A stretch of DNA of 64,000 bases from Paenibacillus oryzae (GCF_001675045.1 NZ_LYPA01000064.1:62001-126000), one strand, 5' to 3'; shown: positions 8,044 to 17,526, counted from the stretch's first letter. Notes: generated by a model from the sequence alone, not told the origin. Made by a program: numbers and translations.

Positions 8044-11000
8044 TCATAGATGGCTAAGAGAAATTCGCAGTTCCTTAAGCTCTCCGAGATTGGATTGATC
8101 CGACAGCGACAGACGTTTGCCCTGGCCAAAAGAATCTATATCCTCCAGCAGACGCTTGCTGCAGGAGGCTGCTGCGTTCCGCCAAACGGCCTCGTAATGT
8201 GTCATCCACGCCTCGCCTATGGATTCCGACTTGTGCTGCAGTGACGGAACAACCAAAGCCTCCAGCTCCTTGCGCAAAGCGTCCTTGCCTTCCCCTTCGA
8301 AGAAATGGCGAGGGGATTTGAAACGGCTCCACAGCCACTTGGCGGCAATGGTGCCCTCCTCCCAATCACTTCCTTCTGCTGGCGTCTCCAGAAAACCCTC
8401 CGACACGGGCGGCGGCGCGTAATCCGGCATATCCTCCAATAAATACTGGCAGCATTTTTCGTAGCCTTTATTTATTTCTCGCCATATGCCTCTTTCAAGC
8501 CTGAGCGTTGTGGCTTGCAGCTCTTGGGCCAGCTCCCGCTGGAAAAGCCGCTGCAGCTCCAGCCATGACGTCCATACCGCGCGCTTCAAGTCGCGCCCGT
8601 CGTCCTGCAAAGAAGAAGGATTAAATGCCAAATGATAAAAATCACCAAACCGGAATTGCAGCCTCTGAACAACATAATACAAGAGCTCTTTCATTTCCTG
8701 CCTTAAGCCCTGCGGAAACTCGCCTTGGCCAAAGCTTTGAATCGCGGCTTTGGCGGCTTCCAATTGACGCTCCAGCTTGCCCAGCTCAGCCTGACGGCTG
8801 GCCGCGTCTCCCTCCGCTCCGGCGACCCAGCCATCAATCAGCTGCAGCGCACGCTGAATTTCGCCTTGCGCGGACTGAATGGCGAGTTGGCCCAGATCAT
8901 GGCGGACAAAGGAATGAAAGTCCTCTTCGAACCGGGGCAGTCCAGACTGCGAAAGCGCCTCAAGGTCTCTGCCCTCTTTTCCGTCCAGCGCCATAATACT
9001 GGAAACGGGATACAGGCGCGGAAAGGTAATACCATGCTTCTGGAGATTGCTTTCCACATGCTGTAGCACGCCTTGAAGCTCCTCTTGGCTTGAAGCAAGA
9101 TCGCTTGCATTGACGATAAAAAACATTTTATCCAGCTCGAACTGGTCCTTCACGCGCCCAAGCTGGTCCAGAAACTGGCGATCGGCCTGGGAAAAAGCAT
9201 GATTGTAGTAGGTCACAAACAAAATCGCATCCGCGTTTTTGATATAGTTAAACGCAACGCCGGTATGCCTCGCGTTTACGGAATCCGCTCCCGGAGTATC
9301 CACCAGCACAATGCCTTCATTCGTTAACGGACAGCTGTAATGAAAATCGATGCTGCTGACAAAACAGGACCGGGATTCTTCCGCCACAAAGGAAACATAT
9401 TCCTCTCTGTCCGCCTTCAGCACCTGGCCAAGCAAAGGCTCGTGCTTCTCCCAGCCCGAACGGGCCGCCCGCAAAAAGCTGTAGTGAGGGCGTCCTCCCG
9501 CACCGACGGATTGCGGAGAAAGAGAGTCCACCAGCGCCATAATGTCAGCGGCATCCGGCAAAGCGGCTTCCGATGCGTCCTCTCCAAGCAAATGAAGCGA
9601 ATAGCGGAGGTCGGCAAGCAGCTCCTGACGGGATTTCATTACGATTCGCGCCATGCCGTGGCCATATTCGCTATCCGGCGGCATAAGACGGTTGATTGCC
9701 GCTGTTGTTGGATTAGGGGACACCGGCAGCACCGCTTCTCCGATCAGAGCATTAGCCAGCGATGACTTGCCTGCGCTGAAGGCGCCGAACAGCGCGATGG
9801 TAAAGGTGCTGCTCCTCAGCCGCGCAGCCTTCTCGTTCATGGAGGCAGCGGCTGTATGAAGCGCAGGCTGGCCCTCCAGCAGAGCGGCAGCGGCGGACAG
9901 CCGCGCAGCGGCGTCGCGCTGAAGCCCCAGGGCAGAGCCTTCGGACGCCAAGCCACGGGATTCTCCTTCATCCCGCTTGCTGCCGATACGTTGTCCTGCA
10001 TCTGCCGCTTCCACATCAGGAGCAGAAGCTTGCTTATGCTCCTGTTCAACCGAACCCGCTTGGGCTGTCACCGCCGACAGAGCGCGGGGATTACCCGTTG
10101 CAGCAATTGGCAGGGCCGTCCCGTCAATCCTCCGGGATTCGCGTCTAGGACGCGGCAACGCAGGAGCTTGTGCAGCTGGCGGCAGCAGCGCCTGCAGGGA
10201 CTCCCGATAACGGCTTTCTTCCTGCTCCAGCTTGCGAAGACTGCGGGCGGCGCCCGCTTGCTCCTCCGCCTCTTTCAGCTGCGACTGTACGGCGTTTATT
10301 TTTTCATCAGCTGCTTTAGCGGCAAATGCGGCCAAGGCATCAATGACCTCAAGCGCCAATCCCCGGTATTTCCCCTTTAAATCAGCTGCCATTTCCTTGC
10401 AATAGATCATGGTATATTCATTGCCTATTACCGCGCCCGGTTTGATTTTGCCAGCCAGCCATTCCTCGTCCGGCCTCCAAACGAGCCTTGAGCCCATTTC
10501 CGCCTCCAGCGCCTCCATGTCAAAAGATATCCTCTCAGCCGCTGAACGAAGCAGCTGTCTGACGTGCCAGTCGATAGCGGCATCCGTCAATGCCAGCAGC
10601 TCGGAGCGGAAAACCTCCAGTCTGCGCGCCTGCTCTGCGGCCGTCTTGGCTCCCGCAAACAGCAAGCCTGCCCTGAAGCCCGGTTTCCTGCTTTCCAGAA
10701 AAGCCTGCGCCAAATCCCGCAAACTCGCCGGAGTAATATTGGCATTGTCCAATATGGATTGCAGCTCTCGCAGAAGACCGGATCGGAACTGCTCCTTTTC
10801 GTTTTGCAGCGATACGGTAAGCCCGAACAATCGCTGGATAGCTGCTTCGCCCTCTCGCAGCCCTTCCTCGCCGCCCGCCTCATCCAGCAGGGCAAGCCTC
10901 CTCGTCTCCATCTGCTCATCGCGCTGCTTCAAATGACCCTGCAGCAGATAGCTCATCGACGAGGAGACGCTATATGCGCATAAATCCTCTCTCTCTTCCG

Positions 11001-11763
11001 CCAGCTCCTTTATGAGAGCTAACAAGCTGTTCCATTGATGCTGTGGATGATCCGGCTGGCGCAGCGATAAATAGAGAATTCCCGCCGGCTCCAGATGCCA
11101 GGCATGGAAGGCCTCCTCCACACTTTTGGCGTAGTCGCTAAAGCTTAATTCGCGATCCCGGTGCTTGTCGATCTGGTTCACGATAAAATAAAGCGGCTTT
11201 CCCCAATCCTTCAAGCTTTTTGCAAAAGCGAAGTTAATCTCGGATTGGACATGATTGTAATCCATGACGTAAAAAACAACATCCGCCAGATGGAGCGCCG
11301 ATTCCGTCGCTAAACGATGAGCGTTGTCCGTGGAATCAATGCCCGGCGTATCCAGCAATACAATATCTTTTCCAAGCAGCGGGCTTGGATAAATGATAGA
11401 AACCGATTGAAAGCGCTCTCCGTCGACACAGTAGCGATCCAGCTCTTCAATAGGTATCTCCGCCTGGACAACCTCCCCGTTCCTTACGGTTTCCACCGCC
11501 GCATATGGCCTGTCGCCCCCCCGGATCGACACGATATTGGCACTGGTTGGAATAGGGCTTGACGGCAGCAGCTTTGCCCCGCATAAAGCATTGACAAGGC
11601 TTGACTTGCCTGCTGAAAAATGACCGCATAATGCAACAGTAAGCCGACCTTCGGTCAGCTTACTGAGCAGTTCCTGCGCTTGCACCGAACGGCCGTCATC
11701 GCCAGCTTGCGACCATGACTCCGCCATTCGGCGCAATGCGTCAGCTATTTTCCCCGTATTCAT
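8044..11763 (-). CDS. dynA: Double-headed bacterial dynamin-like GTPase
   Basis: A protein of about 1,239 residues with two dynamin GTPase heads in tandem. The first P-loop GHFSAGKSSLVNAL lies near residue 47 and the second GAFSAGKSSLANAL near residue 658; each is followed by a switch motif (DTPGIDS and DTPGADS) and by long helical stalks. This internal duplication and the length match B. subtilis DynA (YpbR), which binds and tethers membranes and helps repair them after phage or antibiotic damage. The ATG at 11763 lacks a clear ribosome site. An in-frame TTG at 11781, just after the upstream stop, is an alternative, and an ATG at 11823 inside the upstream gene is less likely. It follows the small unknown gene directly and ends in a strong terminator. 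Confidence 0.92.
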   Translation of the reverse strand: MNTGKIADALRRMAESWSQAGDDGRSVQAQELLSKLTEGRLTVALCGHFSAGKSSLVNALCGAKLLPSSPIPTSANIVSIRGGDRPYAAVETVRNGEVVQAEIPIEELDRYCVDGERFQSVSIIYPSPLLGKDIVLLDTPGIDSTDNAHRLATESALHLADVVFYVMDYNHVQSEINFAFAKSLKDWGKPLYFIVNQIDKHRDRELSFSDYAKSVEEAFHAWHLEPAGILYLSLRQPDHPQHQWNSLLALIKELAEEREDLCAYSVSSSMSYLLQGHLKQRDEQMETRRLALLDEAGGEEGLREGEAAIQRLFGLTVSLQNEKEQFRSGLLRELQSILDNANITPASLRDLAQAFLESRKPGFRAGLLFAGAKTAAEQARRLEVFRSELLALTDAAIDWHVRQLLRSAAERISFDMEALEAEMGSRLVWRPDEEWLAGKIKPGAVIGNEYTMIYCKEMAADLKGKYRGLALEVIDALAAFAAKAADEKINAVQSQLKEAEEQAGAARSLRKLEQEESRYRESLQALLPPAAQAPALPRPRRESRRIDGTALPIAATGNPRALSAVTAQAGSVEQEHKQASAPDVEAADAGQRIGSKRDEGESRGLASEGSALGLQRDAAARLSAAAALLEGQPALHTAAASMNEKAARLRSSTFTIALFGAFSAGKSSLANALIGEAVLPVSPNPTTAAINRLMPPDSEYGHGMARIVMKSRQELLADLRYSLHLLGEDASEAALPDAADIMALVDSLSPQSVGAGGRPHYSFLRAARSGWEKHEPLLGQVLKADREEYVSFVAEESRSCFVSSIDFHYSCPLTNEGIVLVDTPGADSVNARHTGVAFNYIKNADAILFVTYYNHAFSQADRQFLDQLGRVKDQFELDKMFFIVNASDLASSQEELQGVLQHVESNLQKHGITFPRLYPVSSIMALDGKEGRDLEALSQSGLPRFEEDFHSFVRHDLGQLAIQSAQGEIQRALQLIDGWVAGAEGDAASRQAELGKLERQLEAAKAAIQSFGQGEFPQGLRQEMKELLYYVVQRLQFRFGDFYHLAFNPSSLQDDGRDLKRAVWTSWLELQRLFQRELAQELQATTLRLERGIWREINKGYEKCCQYLLEDMPDYAPPPVSEGFLETPAEGSDWEEGTIAAKWLWSRFKSPRHFFEGEGKDALRKELEALVVPSLQHKSESIGEAWMTHYEAVWRNAAASCSKRLLEDIDSFGQGKRLSLSDQSNLGELKELRISLSHL

Positions 11764-11782
11764 CGTTACGAGCTTCGTCAAA

Positions 11783-12064
11783 CTAGACAGCCGCCTCTTC
11801 GTCGGAGGGGAGACAAATTTCAAAAACGTTGCCGTGCTGCAAAATCATAATGTTGCGCTCCTTTTCCTTCATTACAACAACTTCCGGCTTTGTGCGCATA
11901 CGGTCGATATATTGATCAGGCACATCTCCGGAGCCGCTGACGGTGATGCCTTCAATAACAATATCTTCATTCTCCTGCGGAGGAGCTTCCAGCACCTGCT
12001 CGTAAATATCGGAGAACAGCTCAAAATTGTTAGTATACACGGAAATGCACTTCATCTTCATCAT
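11783..12064 (-). CDS. Small uncharacterised protein between nth and dynA
   Basis: A 93-residue acidic protein (CISVYTNNFELFSDIYEQV ... MKEKERNIMILQHGNVFEICLP) with no signal peptide or membrane helix. I do not recognise a named family. The pattern of a short alpha/beta fold with a conserved-looking IVIEGITVSGSG segment suggests a soluble regulatory or scaffold protein, but no function can be given. An AAGGA box eight bases before the ATG at 12064 supports the start; a further ATG at 12055 is possible. It begins 11 bases after the nth stop and its stop lies just before the dynA start, so the three genes probably form one transcript. Confidence 0.75.
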   Translation of the reverse strand: MMKMKCISVYTNNFELFSDIYEQVLEAPPQENEDIVIEGITVSGSGDVPDQYIDRMRTKPEVVVMKEKERNIMILQHGNVFEICLPSDEEAAV

Positions 12065-12075
12065 CCTTCGTTTCC

Positions 12076-12756
12076 TTATTTGGCTTTCTTTGCTTTAGTT
12101 TGGGTCTTGACGGCAGGCTTCATACGTCGCTTACCCTCTTTGCAGATGTCCAGCAGCGGACAAATAGGGCATTGCGGCTTCTGCGCCTTGCAATGGTATC
12201 GCCCGAAAAAAATAAGCCGGTGATGGGTTAACGTCCACTCGTCCCTGGGAACCAGCTTCATCAGCTTTTGCTCCACCGTCAATACGGAATCGTCCTCCGC
12301 TGCAATCGACAGCCGCTTGGAAACCCGCTCCACGTGCGTATCCACCGCTATGGCAGGCACGCCAAAGGCGTTAGACATGACCACATTTGCCGTTTTGCGG
12401 CCAACTCCCGGAAGCTCTGTCAAGCCTTCATGGCTATCCGGCACCTCTCCCTCATACTTATCAATCAGGATTTGGCATAACTTCTGAATGTTAGACGCCT
12501 TGCTGCGAAATAATCCGATTCTGCGAATATCATTTTCCAGCTCCTCCAGAGGAACAGCCAAATAATCCCAAGGAGAACGATATTTCCGAAACAATCCTTC
12601 CGTTACTTTATTGACCGTTTCATCCGTACATTGCGCTGACAGCAAAACGGCAATCGTCAGCTCGAAGGGATTGTTGTGGTTCAGCTCGCAATGCGCATTG
12701 GGAAACATGTCGGCTATAGTATCCAATATATGACGCATCTTCTGTTTCGCATTCAT
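12076..12756 (-). CDS. nth: Endonuclease III
   Basis: A base-excision repair DNA glycosylase/AP lyase for oxidised pyrimidines. The helix-hairpin-helix ELPGVGRKTANVV carries the catalytic Lys, VDTHVERV carries the catalytic Asp, and the C-terminal iron-sulfur cluster cysteines are arranged C-x6-C-x2-C-x5-C (CKAQKPQCPICPLLDIC). The ATG at 12756 is preceded by TGTGGAGG at good distance and gives 226 residues, the normal size. The frame is open to 12840 but without a start signal. The tail (MKPAVKTQTKAKKAK) is a basic extension. In B. subtilis nth follows dnaD directly; here dnaD is 18 kb away. Confidence 0.96.
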   Translation of the reverse strand: MNAKQKMRHILDTIADMFPNAHCELNHNNPFELTIAVLLSAQCTDETVNKVTEGLFRKYRSPWDYLAVPLEELENDIRRIGLFRSKASNIQKLCQILIDKYEGEVPDSHEGLTELPGVGRKTANVVMSNAFGVPAIAVDTHVERVSKRLSIAAEDDSVLTVEQKLMKLVPRDEWTLTHHRLIFFGRYHCKAQKPQCPICPLLDICKEGKRRMKPAVKTQTKAKKAK

Positions 12757-12838
12757 CAATAAAGCCTCCACATTTGCACTATCGTTCAAAGTGTAGCGAA
12801 ATTTGTCACGGTGCGCAACCAGTAAAATCGCATTTCTC

Positions 12839-12872
12839 AAAAAAAAACCGCCCTTTCGGGCAGTTTTTTTTT
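12839..12872 (-). terminator. Bidirectional-looking terminator after the SLH gene
   Basis: CCGCCC-TTTC-GGGCAG (12848-12863) forms a tight GC-rich hairpin with A-runs on the left and T-runs on the right, so it can act on either strand. On the minus strand it lies 35 bases past the SLH protein stop and just before the nth promoter region. Confidence 0.88.
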
Positions 12873-12906
12873 ATTTTTCACAAAAGGCGTGCCATAAGCT
12901 GGCAGC

Positions 12907-15006
12907 TTACCCGTTTGAAGCGGTTGGAGCAACGATTTTCACCTGGGCTACGGCCGCGCCAATATACGAAACATCGATTTTGGTTCCGGCCGTGTACAAG
13001 CCGATTAGCCCTTTTGTTCCGTCTGCTTTTAACAGCTCAGCAGAGTTAACGTCAATATTAAAGGTTTCATTTAATATATTTTTTGCCCTGATTATTTTCT
13101 TCGAAACGTCAACGGATACAACCTCAAGCTGGTTGGTCCGATGAACCTGAATAACGGTAGCCTCCACCTTGTCCTGCTTCAGCATCATCGTAACGACATC
13201 GCCGGTTCTCAGGTCCAGATGAGTAGCCATCGGCTTATTGATATCGCCAACAATGGTATTGACATAAGGTACAGCGGCGATTGCGCCTTCTGCTGTTTTT
13301 ATCGTGAGAACTTTATTTTTTGTATCTACGGCTGTCACCGTGCCCGTATAGTTGATTATAAATTTGATGGCAACCACGCTGTCATGAGTATAGCTGATCA
13401 CAACGTTTTTGTTCGTCTTGAGCAGCGGAAGAGCTGTTGCACGGTCTACGGCAGATCCAAAATATTCAAATTTGGTTTTGTCTGTCAAATAGAGTGGCTG
13501 CACCTTACCTTTCGCATCATCTACCAAAATCAGGTTTTTGGCTTCGTTTACTTCCCAGATTTCAGCTCCGGCCAGCAGCTTAACGTCACGATTAAGCACT
13601 TTGACATGGGTTACCTGATCCTTATCATTCAACGACAACTCCACCTGATCGGATCCTTCCACCAAATCGGTAATGGCCGGCGATGCCAACCCCTCGATTT
13701 CAACGGTAGCTCCAAGCACCAATTCCTTGGTAATGTAGCTGTTATTTTCATTGATTCTGATCAGGTTGGATTTTACATCCGTAAATACCCCAGTTACTTT
13801 CGTTACGGGTACCTGGGCATCGGCAACGAGCTTAATGATTTGGGGTTCAGTCCGGAACGTATCGCGAACCAGCGTCAACGCCCGTCCTTCCTTAATGTCG
13901 GCAATATTCAATACTTTGCCGTCTGTATCAACCAGAGGCGCCGAACCGTCATAGGCAAACTTGACGGGCGCATTATTAATCCAGAGGTAGAAGCTTTTAT
14001 CCTCGGGAACGTTGCGCAAGAATGTGCCGGAAATATTTTCGGTATGCTGAACATCGCCCAGCACCTCGACGTATTTGGCTATGCCGTCTCGTGCGATAAC
14101 CGTAATGTCGCTATATTCCACAAGCTCGGATACGGTAATCGGCTTGTCCGAATTGTAATGATAGAACAACGTATTGCCATCAAGATAATAGCTGGTTTCC
14201 GCACCCTTGTCATACAGCTTGATCACGCCATCCTGCATGCCAGCGATAACGCCATTAACCTGACCCGCATATTGAACTGGGAAGCTGTATTGCGCACGGC
14301 TGAACAGAGTAGCCAGACTTGCCCGGTTAACGGGATCGCCGGGAGCAAAGGTCGTTTCGGTTTTGCCAGTGACTAGCTTCAATTGGACCGCTGCATTAAC
14401 ATAGCCCAAATAACGCTGTGAAATGTTTGACGCATCTCCAAAGTGGGAAGGCACGTTTTGCAGCTGCTGGGCGATCGCATTTTGGCCAATCGCCTTTACG
14501 ATGAGCTTGGTCACCCATTCCCGGCTTGCCGGCTTGCTTCCCCATGCTTGATCCTGATCCTGGGAAGCCAAAGCGTATTCCTCTGTGCGGTCCAGCAAAC
14601 CTTCCGTAAACGCATATTCGATGTAAGGCGTAAAGTAGTCGCTTACCTTAAAGCCATCCTCAAAAAACACCATGGACGAAGAAAAACGCGCCTCGGCCTC
14701 ATCCTTCAAGCCGCTAAATTTTAACGCCATCAATACCGCCTCTTGTTGCGTAATGCTCTTTTCAGGCTGGAAGGTCAATGTGTTGTCGACTGTATTCCGG
14801 TACCCGTCAATAACGCCTTGCAAATACAGCTTCGCAATATGCTTCTCCGCCCAATGTCCGGCCGACATATCGGTAAAAGGCGTCTTTAAGGCGGATTCTG
14901 CTAAAACGGCAACAGGAGCGGACAAATAGACCGCTCCTCCTCCGGTTGCCAGCGACAAGGCAAGGATGCCGCTCATTACTTTTTTCCATTTCAGTTGCTT
15001 TGGCAT
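12907..15006 (-). CDS. Exported S-layer-homology domain protein
   Basis: A 699-residue secreted protein. The signal peptide (KKVMSGILALSLATGGGAVYLSAPVAVLA) is followed by three SLH repeats within about residues 40-250 (FTDMSAGHWAEKHIAKLYLQ..., FFEDGFKVSDYFTPYIEYAF..., FGDASNISQRYLGYVNAAVQ...). SLH repeats anchor proteins to pyruvylated secondary cell-wall polymer. The remaining 450 residues are beta-rich, with repeating segments built on short hydrophobic strands (YVEVLGDVQ, ITDLVEGSD, TVTAVDTKNKVLTIKT); no enzymatic motif was seen. The ATG at 15006 with AAGGAG eight bases upstream gives the signal peptide; longer frames add unrelated residues. Its leader contains structured element copy B, ending about 30 bases before the ATG. 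Likely a cell-surface structural protein. Confidence 0.9.
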   Translation of the reverse strand: MPKQLKWKKVMSGILALSLATGGGAVYLSAPVAVLAESALKTPFTDMSAGHWAEKHIAKLYLQGVIDGYRNTVDNTLTFQPEKSITQQEAVLMALKFSGLKDEAEARFSSSMVFFEDGFKVSDYFTPYIEYAFTEGLLDRTEEYALASQDQDQAWGSKPASREWVTKLIVKAIGQNAIAQQLQNVPSHFGDASNISQRYLGYVNAAVQLKLVTGKTETTFAPGDPVNRASLATLFSRAQYSFPVQYAGQVNGVIAGMQDGVIKLYDKGAETSYYLDGNTLFYHYNSDKPITVSELVEYSDITVIARDGIAKYVEVLGDVQHTENISGTFLRNVPEDKSFYLWINNAPVKFAYDGSAPLVDTDGKVLNIADIKEGRALTLVRDTFRTEPQIIKLVADAQVPVTKVTGVFTDVKSNLIRINENNSYITKELVLGATVEIEGLASPAITDLVEGSDQVELSLNDKDQVTHVKVLNRDVKLLAGAEIWEVNEAKNLILVDDAKGKVQPLYLTDKTKFEYFGSAVDRATALPLLKTNKNVVISYTHDSVVAIKFIINYTGTVTAVDTKNKVLTIKTAEGAIAAVPYVNTIVGDINKPMATHLDLRTGDVVTMMLKQDKVEATVIQVHRTNQLEVVSVDVSKKIIRAKNILNETFNIDVNSAELLKADGTKGLIGLYTAGTKIDVSYIGAAVAQVKIVAPTASNG

Positions 15007-15035
15007 ATAACCGGTCTCCTTCAAGTTGGGTTTAC

Positions 15036-15264
15036 TATAAGTTGAAAAAAGGAGTTTCAGCGACGTGGACCGGCGTGTGAGAAGTTCTTCCGATCGCAAT
15101 TGTTCCCAGATTTCTCTGAATAAAATGTTCAAATGGTGAAATCCGGGAACACAAGCGAACGCTTAAAACGTTCTGGAAGAACGTTACTTCGTAAGCATAT
15201 GCTTTTCTCCAGAACCCCTCACACTCTGGCCTATCCCTACTTTTCTTTTTTTCAACTTATATAG
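15036..15264 (-). ncRNA. Candidate structured RNA / repeat element, copy B
   Basis: This is the second copy of the element at 6774-6996. Helices: P1 15036-15050/15247-15261 (ATAAGTTGAAAAAA and its complement), P2 15075-15088/15211-15224, P3 15102-15114/15138-15150, P5 15153-15156/15201-15204, and P4 ACGTTCT-gga-AGAACGT. Compared with copy A the paired bases differ, yet pairing holds. P2 has two A-C mismatches and P3 one on the plus strand, and all three become G-U on the minus strand, which points to minus-strand RNA. It lies between the GerMN stop and the SLH start. Confidence 0.6.
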
Positions 15265-15269
15265 ATCAT

Positions 15270-15881
15270 TTAAACATCATCGCGCTTAATAGGATGAAGA
15301 AGCTCAACATGTCCCATGAGGGATTCTACCGCTTCGCCATCCAGCAAAATGTCCAGTTCATTAATGAAGTCAAACTGGAAGGACGTTTGCCTTAAGGACG
15401 ACACTAGCATTAATTCGCCAGATGAACCAAATCTTCCTTCTTGGGGAATATGAATATCCAGCACAAGACGGTCTCCCTCAAGCTTTAAAGAATTGATCTC
15501 GATTTTGTTCATAAGAGAGATATTGCCGTTTTCCGGTTCCTTCCGCAGCTCCTCAATCGTTGCCGCTATCAATTCTTCATCCGTTGTATAGGAAACCTCA
15601 ACTTCTCTTGTCACCATATCCATTAGATCGCTGTCAGACTCATGCAGCGTAACTGTTGCACGCTTTGCGTTGGGATCAGGCGTTGGCTCAGCGGGAGCCT
15701 CGGACTCCGTTGCAGGCGAAGACGATGCTTCAGCGCTTGGCGAAGGCGAAACATCCGACGGCGGCGTTTCACCGCCCGGACTTCCTCCTTTTTCTTTATC
15801 AACAGCGCCGCAGCCTCCGAGCCAAATTGCAAGAACGGCGGAAGCCAGCAGCAGGCTCCATTTTTTTCCTTGTGTAGTCAT
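15270..15881 (-). CDS. GerMN-domain lipoprotein
   Basis: A 203-residue lipoprotein with an N-terminal hydrophobic segment ending in the lipobox WLGGC (Cys near residue 24), then a Ser/Pro/Glu-rich linker of about 45 residues, then a GerMN (sporulation/spore germination) domain (about 75-200: KRATVTLHESDSDLMDMVTR ... DELIAATIEELRKEPENGN ... HIPQEGRFGSSGE). Related domains occur in B. subtilis GerM, which is needed for sporulation and cortex. The ATG at 15881 has GGAG nine bases upstream; the frame opens earlier at a TTG, which is less likely. It lies 45 bases after the amidase gene and is probably cotranscribed, which fits a role at the cell wall or forespore membrane. Confidence 0.85.
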   Translation of the reverse strand: MTTQGKKWSLLLASAVLAIWLGGCGAVDKEKGGSPGGETPPSDVSPSPSAEASSSPATESEAPAEPTPDPNAKRATVTLHESDSDLMDMVTREVEVSYTTDEELIAATIEELRKEPENGNISLMNKIEINSLKLEGDRLVLDIHIPQEGRFGSSGELMLVSSLRQTSFQFDFINELDILLDGEAVESLMGHVELLHPIKRDDV

Positions 15882-15925
15882 GCTGACCAACTCCAATTCC
15901 TTTTAGAGGTTGTTAACACGCACTT

Positions 15926-17368
15926 TTATTTTGACTTTGCGTATTCCTTTATTCCGTTAGCCAGCTCCAGAGCGATTCGGGCCTGCGACTTTTCGTCAAA
16001 CAGCACCTTGGAATCAACCGGGCTGGACAAATAACCAACCTCCAGCAATATAGCCGGCATTGTTGTATTTTTAATGACCCGGTAAGCCGCTTTCTTGACG
16101 CCCCGGTCAGTCAAACCAGTCGCCTTAAGCAAATGCTTATGAACCACTTCCGCAAAAGCTTTGCTTTCGGGACGCTCATAATAGGTTTCGGTTCCGCTTA
16201 CGGTATCTTTCGTAAAGCTGTTGGCATGAATGGATATAAACAGGTCCGCGCCAATGTTTTCGGCAAAATTGACTCTGTCGTTCAGCTCAAGAAAGGTATC
16301 GTCCGCTCTGGTCATGTGGACGCGGAAGGACTTGTCCTTGTCCAGCTCGGCTTTGAGCAGCAGCGCAATGCTAAGGTTAAATTCCTTTTCATATTTGCCG
16401 CTTGGCTTGCTGTAGGCGCCGGGGTCCTTGGCACCATGACCTGCATCAATAACGATGTCAATTATTCCGTCGTCCTTCGGCTCCTCAATCGGGGCTTCAG
16501 GCTCATTAGGCGTTTCCGTTTCTGGAGGAGCTACAACAGGTACGTCGCTTGACGGCATTAACGATATTCTCATTTCTCCTTCAGCCTGAGACAACACATA
16601 GCCAACATCCTCGCCAACCTCGATGACCAGTCTTGCTATAAGCGGATCGGTCTCGAATTGGGAATACCGGAAGCCATTCAGCAGGGGATTGCCGGAAACG
16701 GTAACTTTGGCTTGCGAGTCCTCGATAAACTGCTGGAAAACATGAGGAAGATAGGTTGTGTTTCTGAAATCAAAAACAAGACGCTTCGGCGATTCATACT
16801 GAATCGGCTTTCCTTCGTACACGACGCCGGAATGCGTAATCACGATTTCGGAATTTGCGTTTAAGCTTATGTCGCTGATATAACCAACCGGAGTTTCCTC
16901 GATGGGTGGTTCAACAGGGACTTCCGGCTCTGGCTGTGGAGCAGGTTCGGACATATGTACTTCGCGCTCTGTTCCCTTCCACTCAAACTCCAGTCCCAGC
17001 AGCTCGCCAACGATCCGGACGGGAACGAGCGTGCGCCAGTTCAAAAGCCGCGGCGCCGTGTCAATATCAATGGCATTTCCATTGACGTTCATACGCTTTT
17101 CGTTGATTCTCATTTCAATCATCGTGGCGTCTTTCTCAATTGTCACCTTTTTTATCGTTGCGTCCCAACTGACCTTATAGCCAAGTCCTTCGGATAAAAT
17201 GGCGATTGGCACATACGTTACGCCGTTTTCAAGCAGCGGATCAACGTCAGAATACAGCTGAGTTCCATTCAGGAACAGCTTTGGCGGATTACCGGCAGCA
17301 TGTCCGGCAGTGGCAAACATAGTGAACATAACCGACAGGAGCAGCAGAATGGATAACGACTTTTTCAT
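15926..17368 (-). CDS. Exported N-acetylmuramoyl-L-alanine amidase with stalk domains
   Basis: A 480-residue secreted cell-wall hydrolase. After the signal peptide (SILLLLSVMFTMFATAGHAA) comes a copper-amine-oxidase-like N-terminal domain (about 30-135, LFLNGTQLYSDVDPLLENG ... VPVRIVGELLG), a Pro/Glu linker, an AMIN domain (about 165-270) and an Amidase_3 catalytic domain (about 300-478). Zinc and catalytic residues are visible: IVIDAGHGAKDPGA (His), the EKEFNLSIA Glu, ISIHANSF (His) and AILLEVGYLSS (catalytic Glu). The AMIN domain targets peptidoglycan, and this architecture is common in Paenibacillus. It cleaves the MurNAc-L-Ala bond. It heads the operon with the GerMN lipoprotein. The start is supported by GAGGTG before the ATG. 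Confidence 0.94.
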   Translation of the reverse strand: MKKSLSILLLLSVMFTMFATAGHAAGNPPKLFLNGTQLYSDVDPLLENGVTYVPIAILSEGLGYKVSWDATIKKVTIEKDATMIEMRINEKRMNVNGNAIDIDTAPRLLNWRTLVPVRIVGELLGLEFEWKGTEREVHMSEPAPQPEPEVPVEPPIEETPVGYISDISLNANSEIVITHSGVVYEGKPIQYESPKRLVFDFRNTTYLPHVFQQFIEDSQAKVTVSGNPLLNGFRYSQFETDPLIARLVIEVGEDVGYVLSQAEGEMRISLMPSSDVPVVAPPETETPNEPEAPIEEPKDDGIIDIVIDAGHGAKDPGAYSKPSGKYEKEFNLSIALLLKAELDKDKSFRVHMTRADDTFLELNDRVNFAENIGADLFISIHANSFTKDTVSGTETYYERPESKAFAEVVHKHLLKATGLTDRGVKKAAYRVIKNTTMPAILLEVGYLSSPVDSKVLFDEKSQARIALELANGIKEYAKSK

Positions 17369-17483
17369 TTCCCACCTCGATGACTGATTTGTTCCCGACG
17401 GAGCGGCTTATCCCCGGCAAGCTTGTCCGACAAGGAACACAAAAATATAGACGCATTTTGTAAGAAAAAGTTGCGTTTGAAGG

Positions 17484-17526
17484 AAAAAAGAGGACAATCC
17501 GGTTTATTTGCCGGAATGTCCTCTTT
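17484..17526 (-). terminator. Terminator of leuCD
   Basis: AAAGAGGACA-ATCCGG and its inverted copy CCGGAATGTCCTCTTT form a 16-base stem around an AT-rich loop; on the minus strand it ends in TTTTTT. It is placed 14 bases past the leuD stop. Confidence 0.92.

Noticed and set aside
13141-14376. Long plus-strand frame opposite the SLH gene
   Set aside because: Antisense shadow; the SLH protein on the other strand has signal peptide, repeats and ribosome site.
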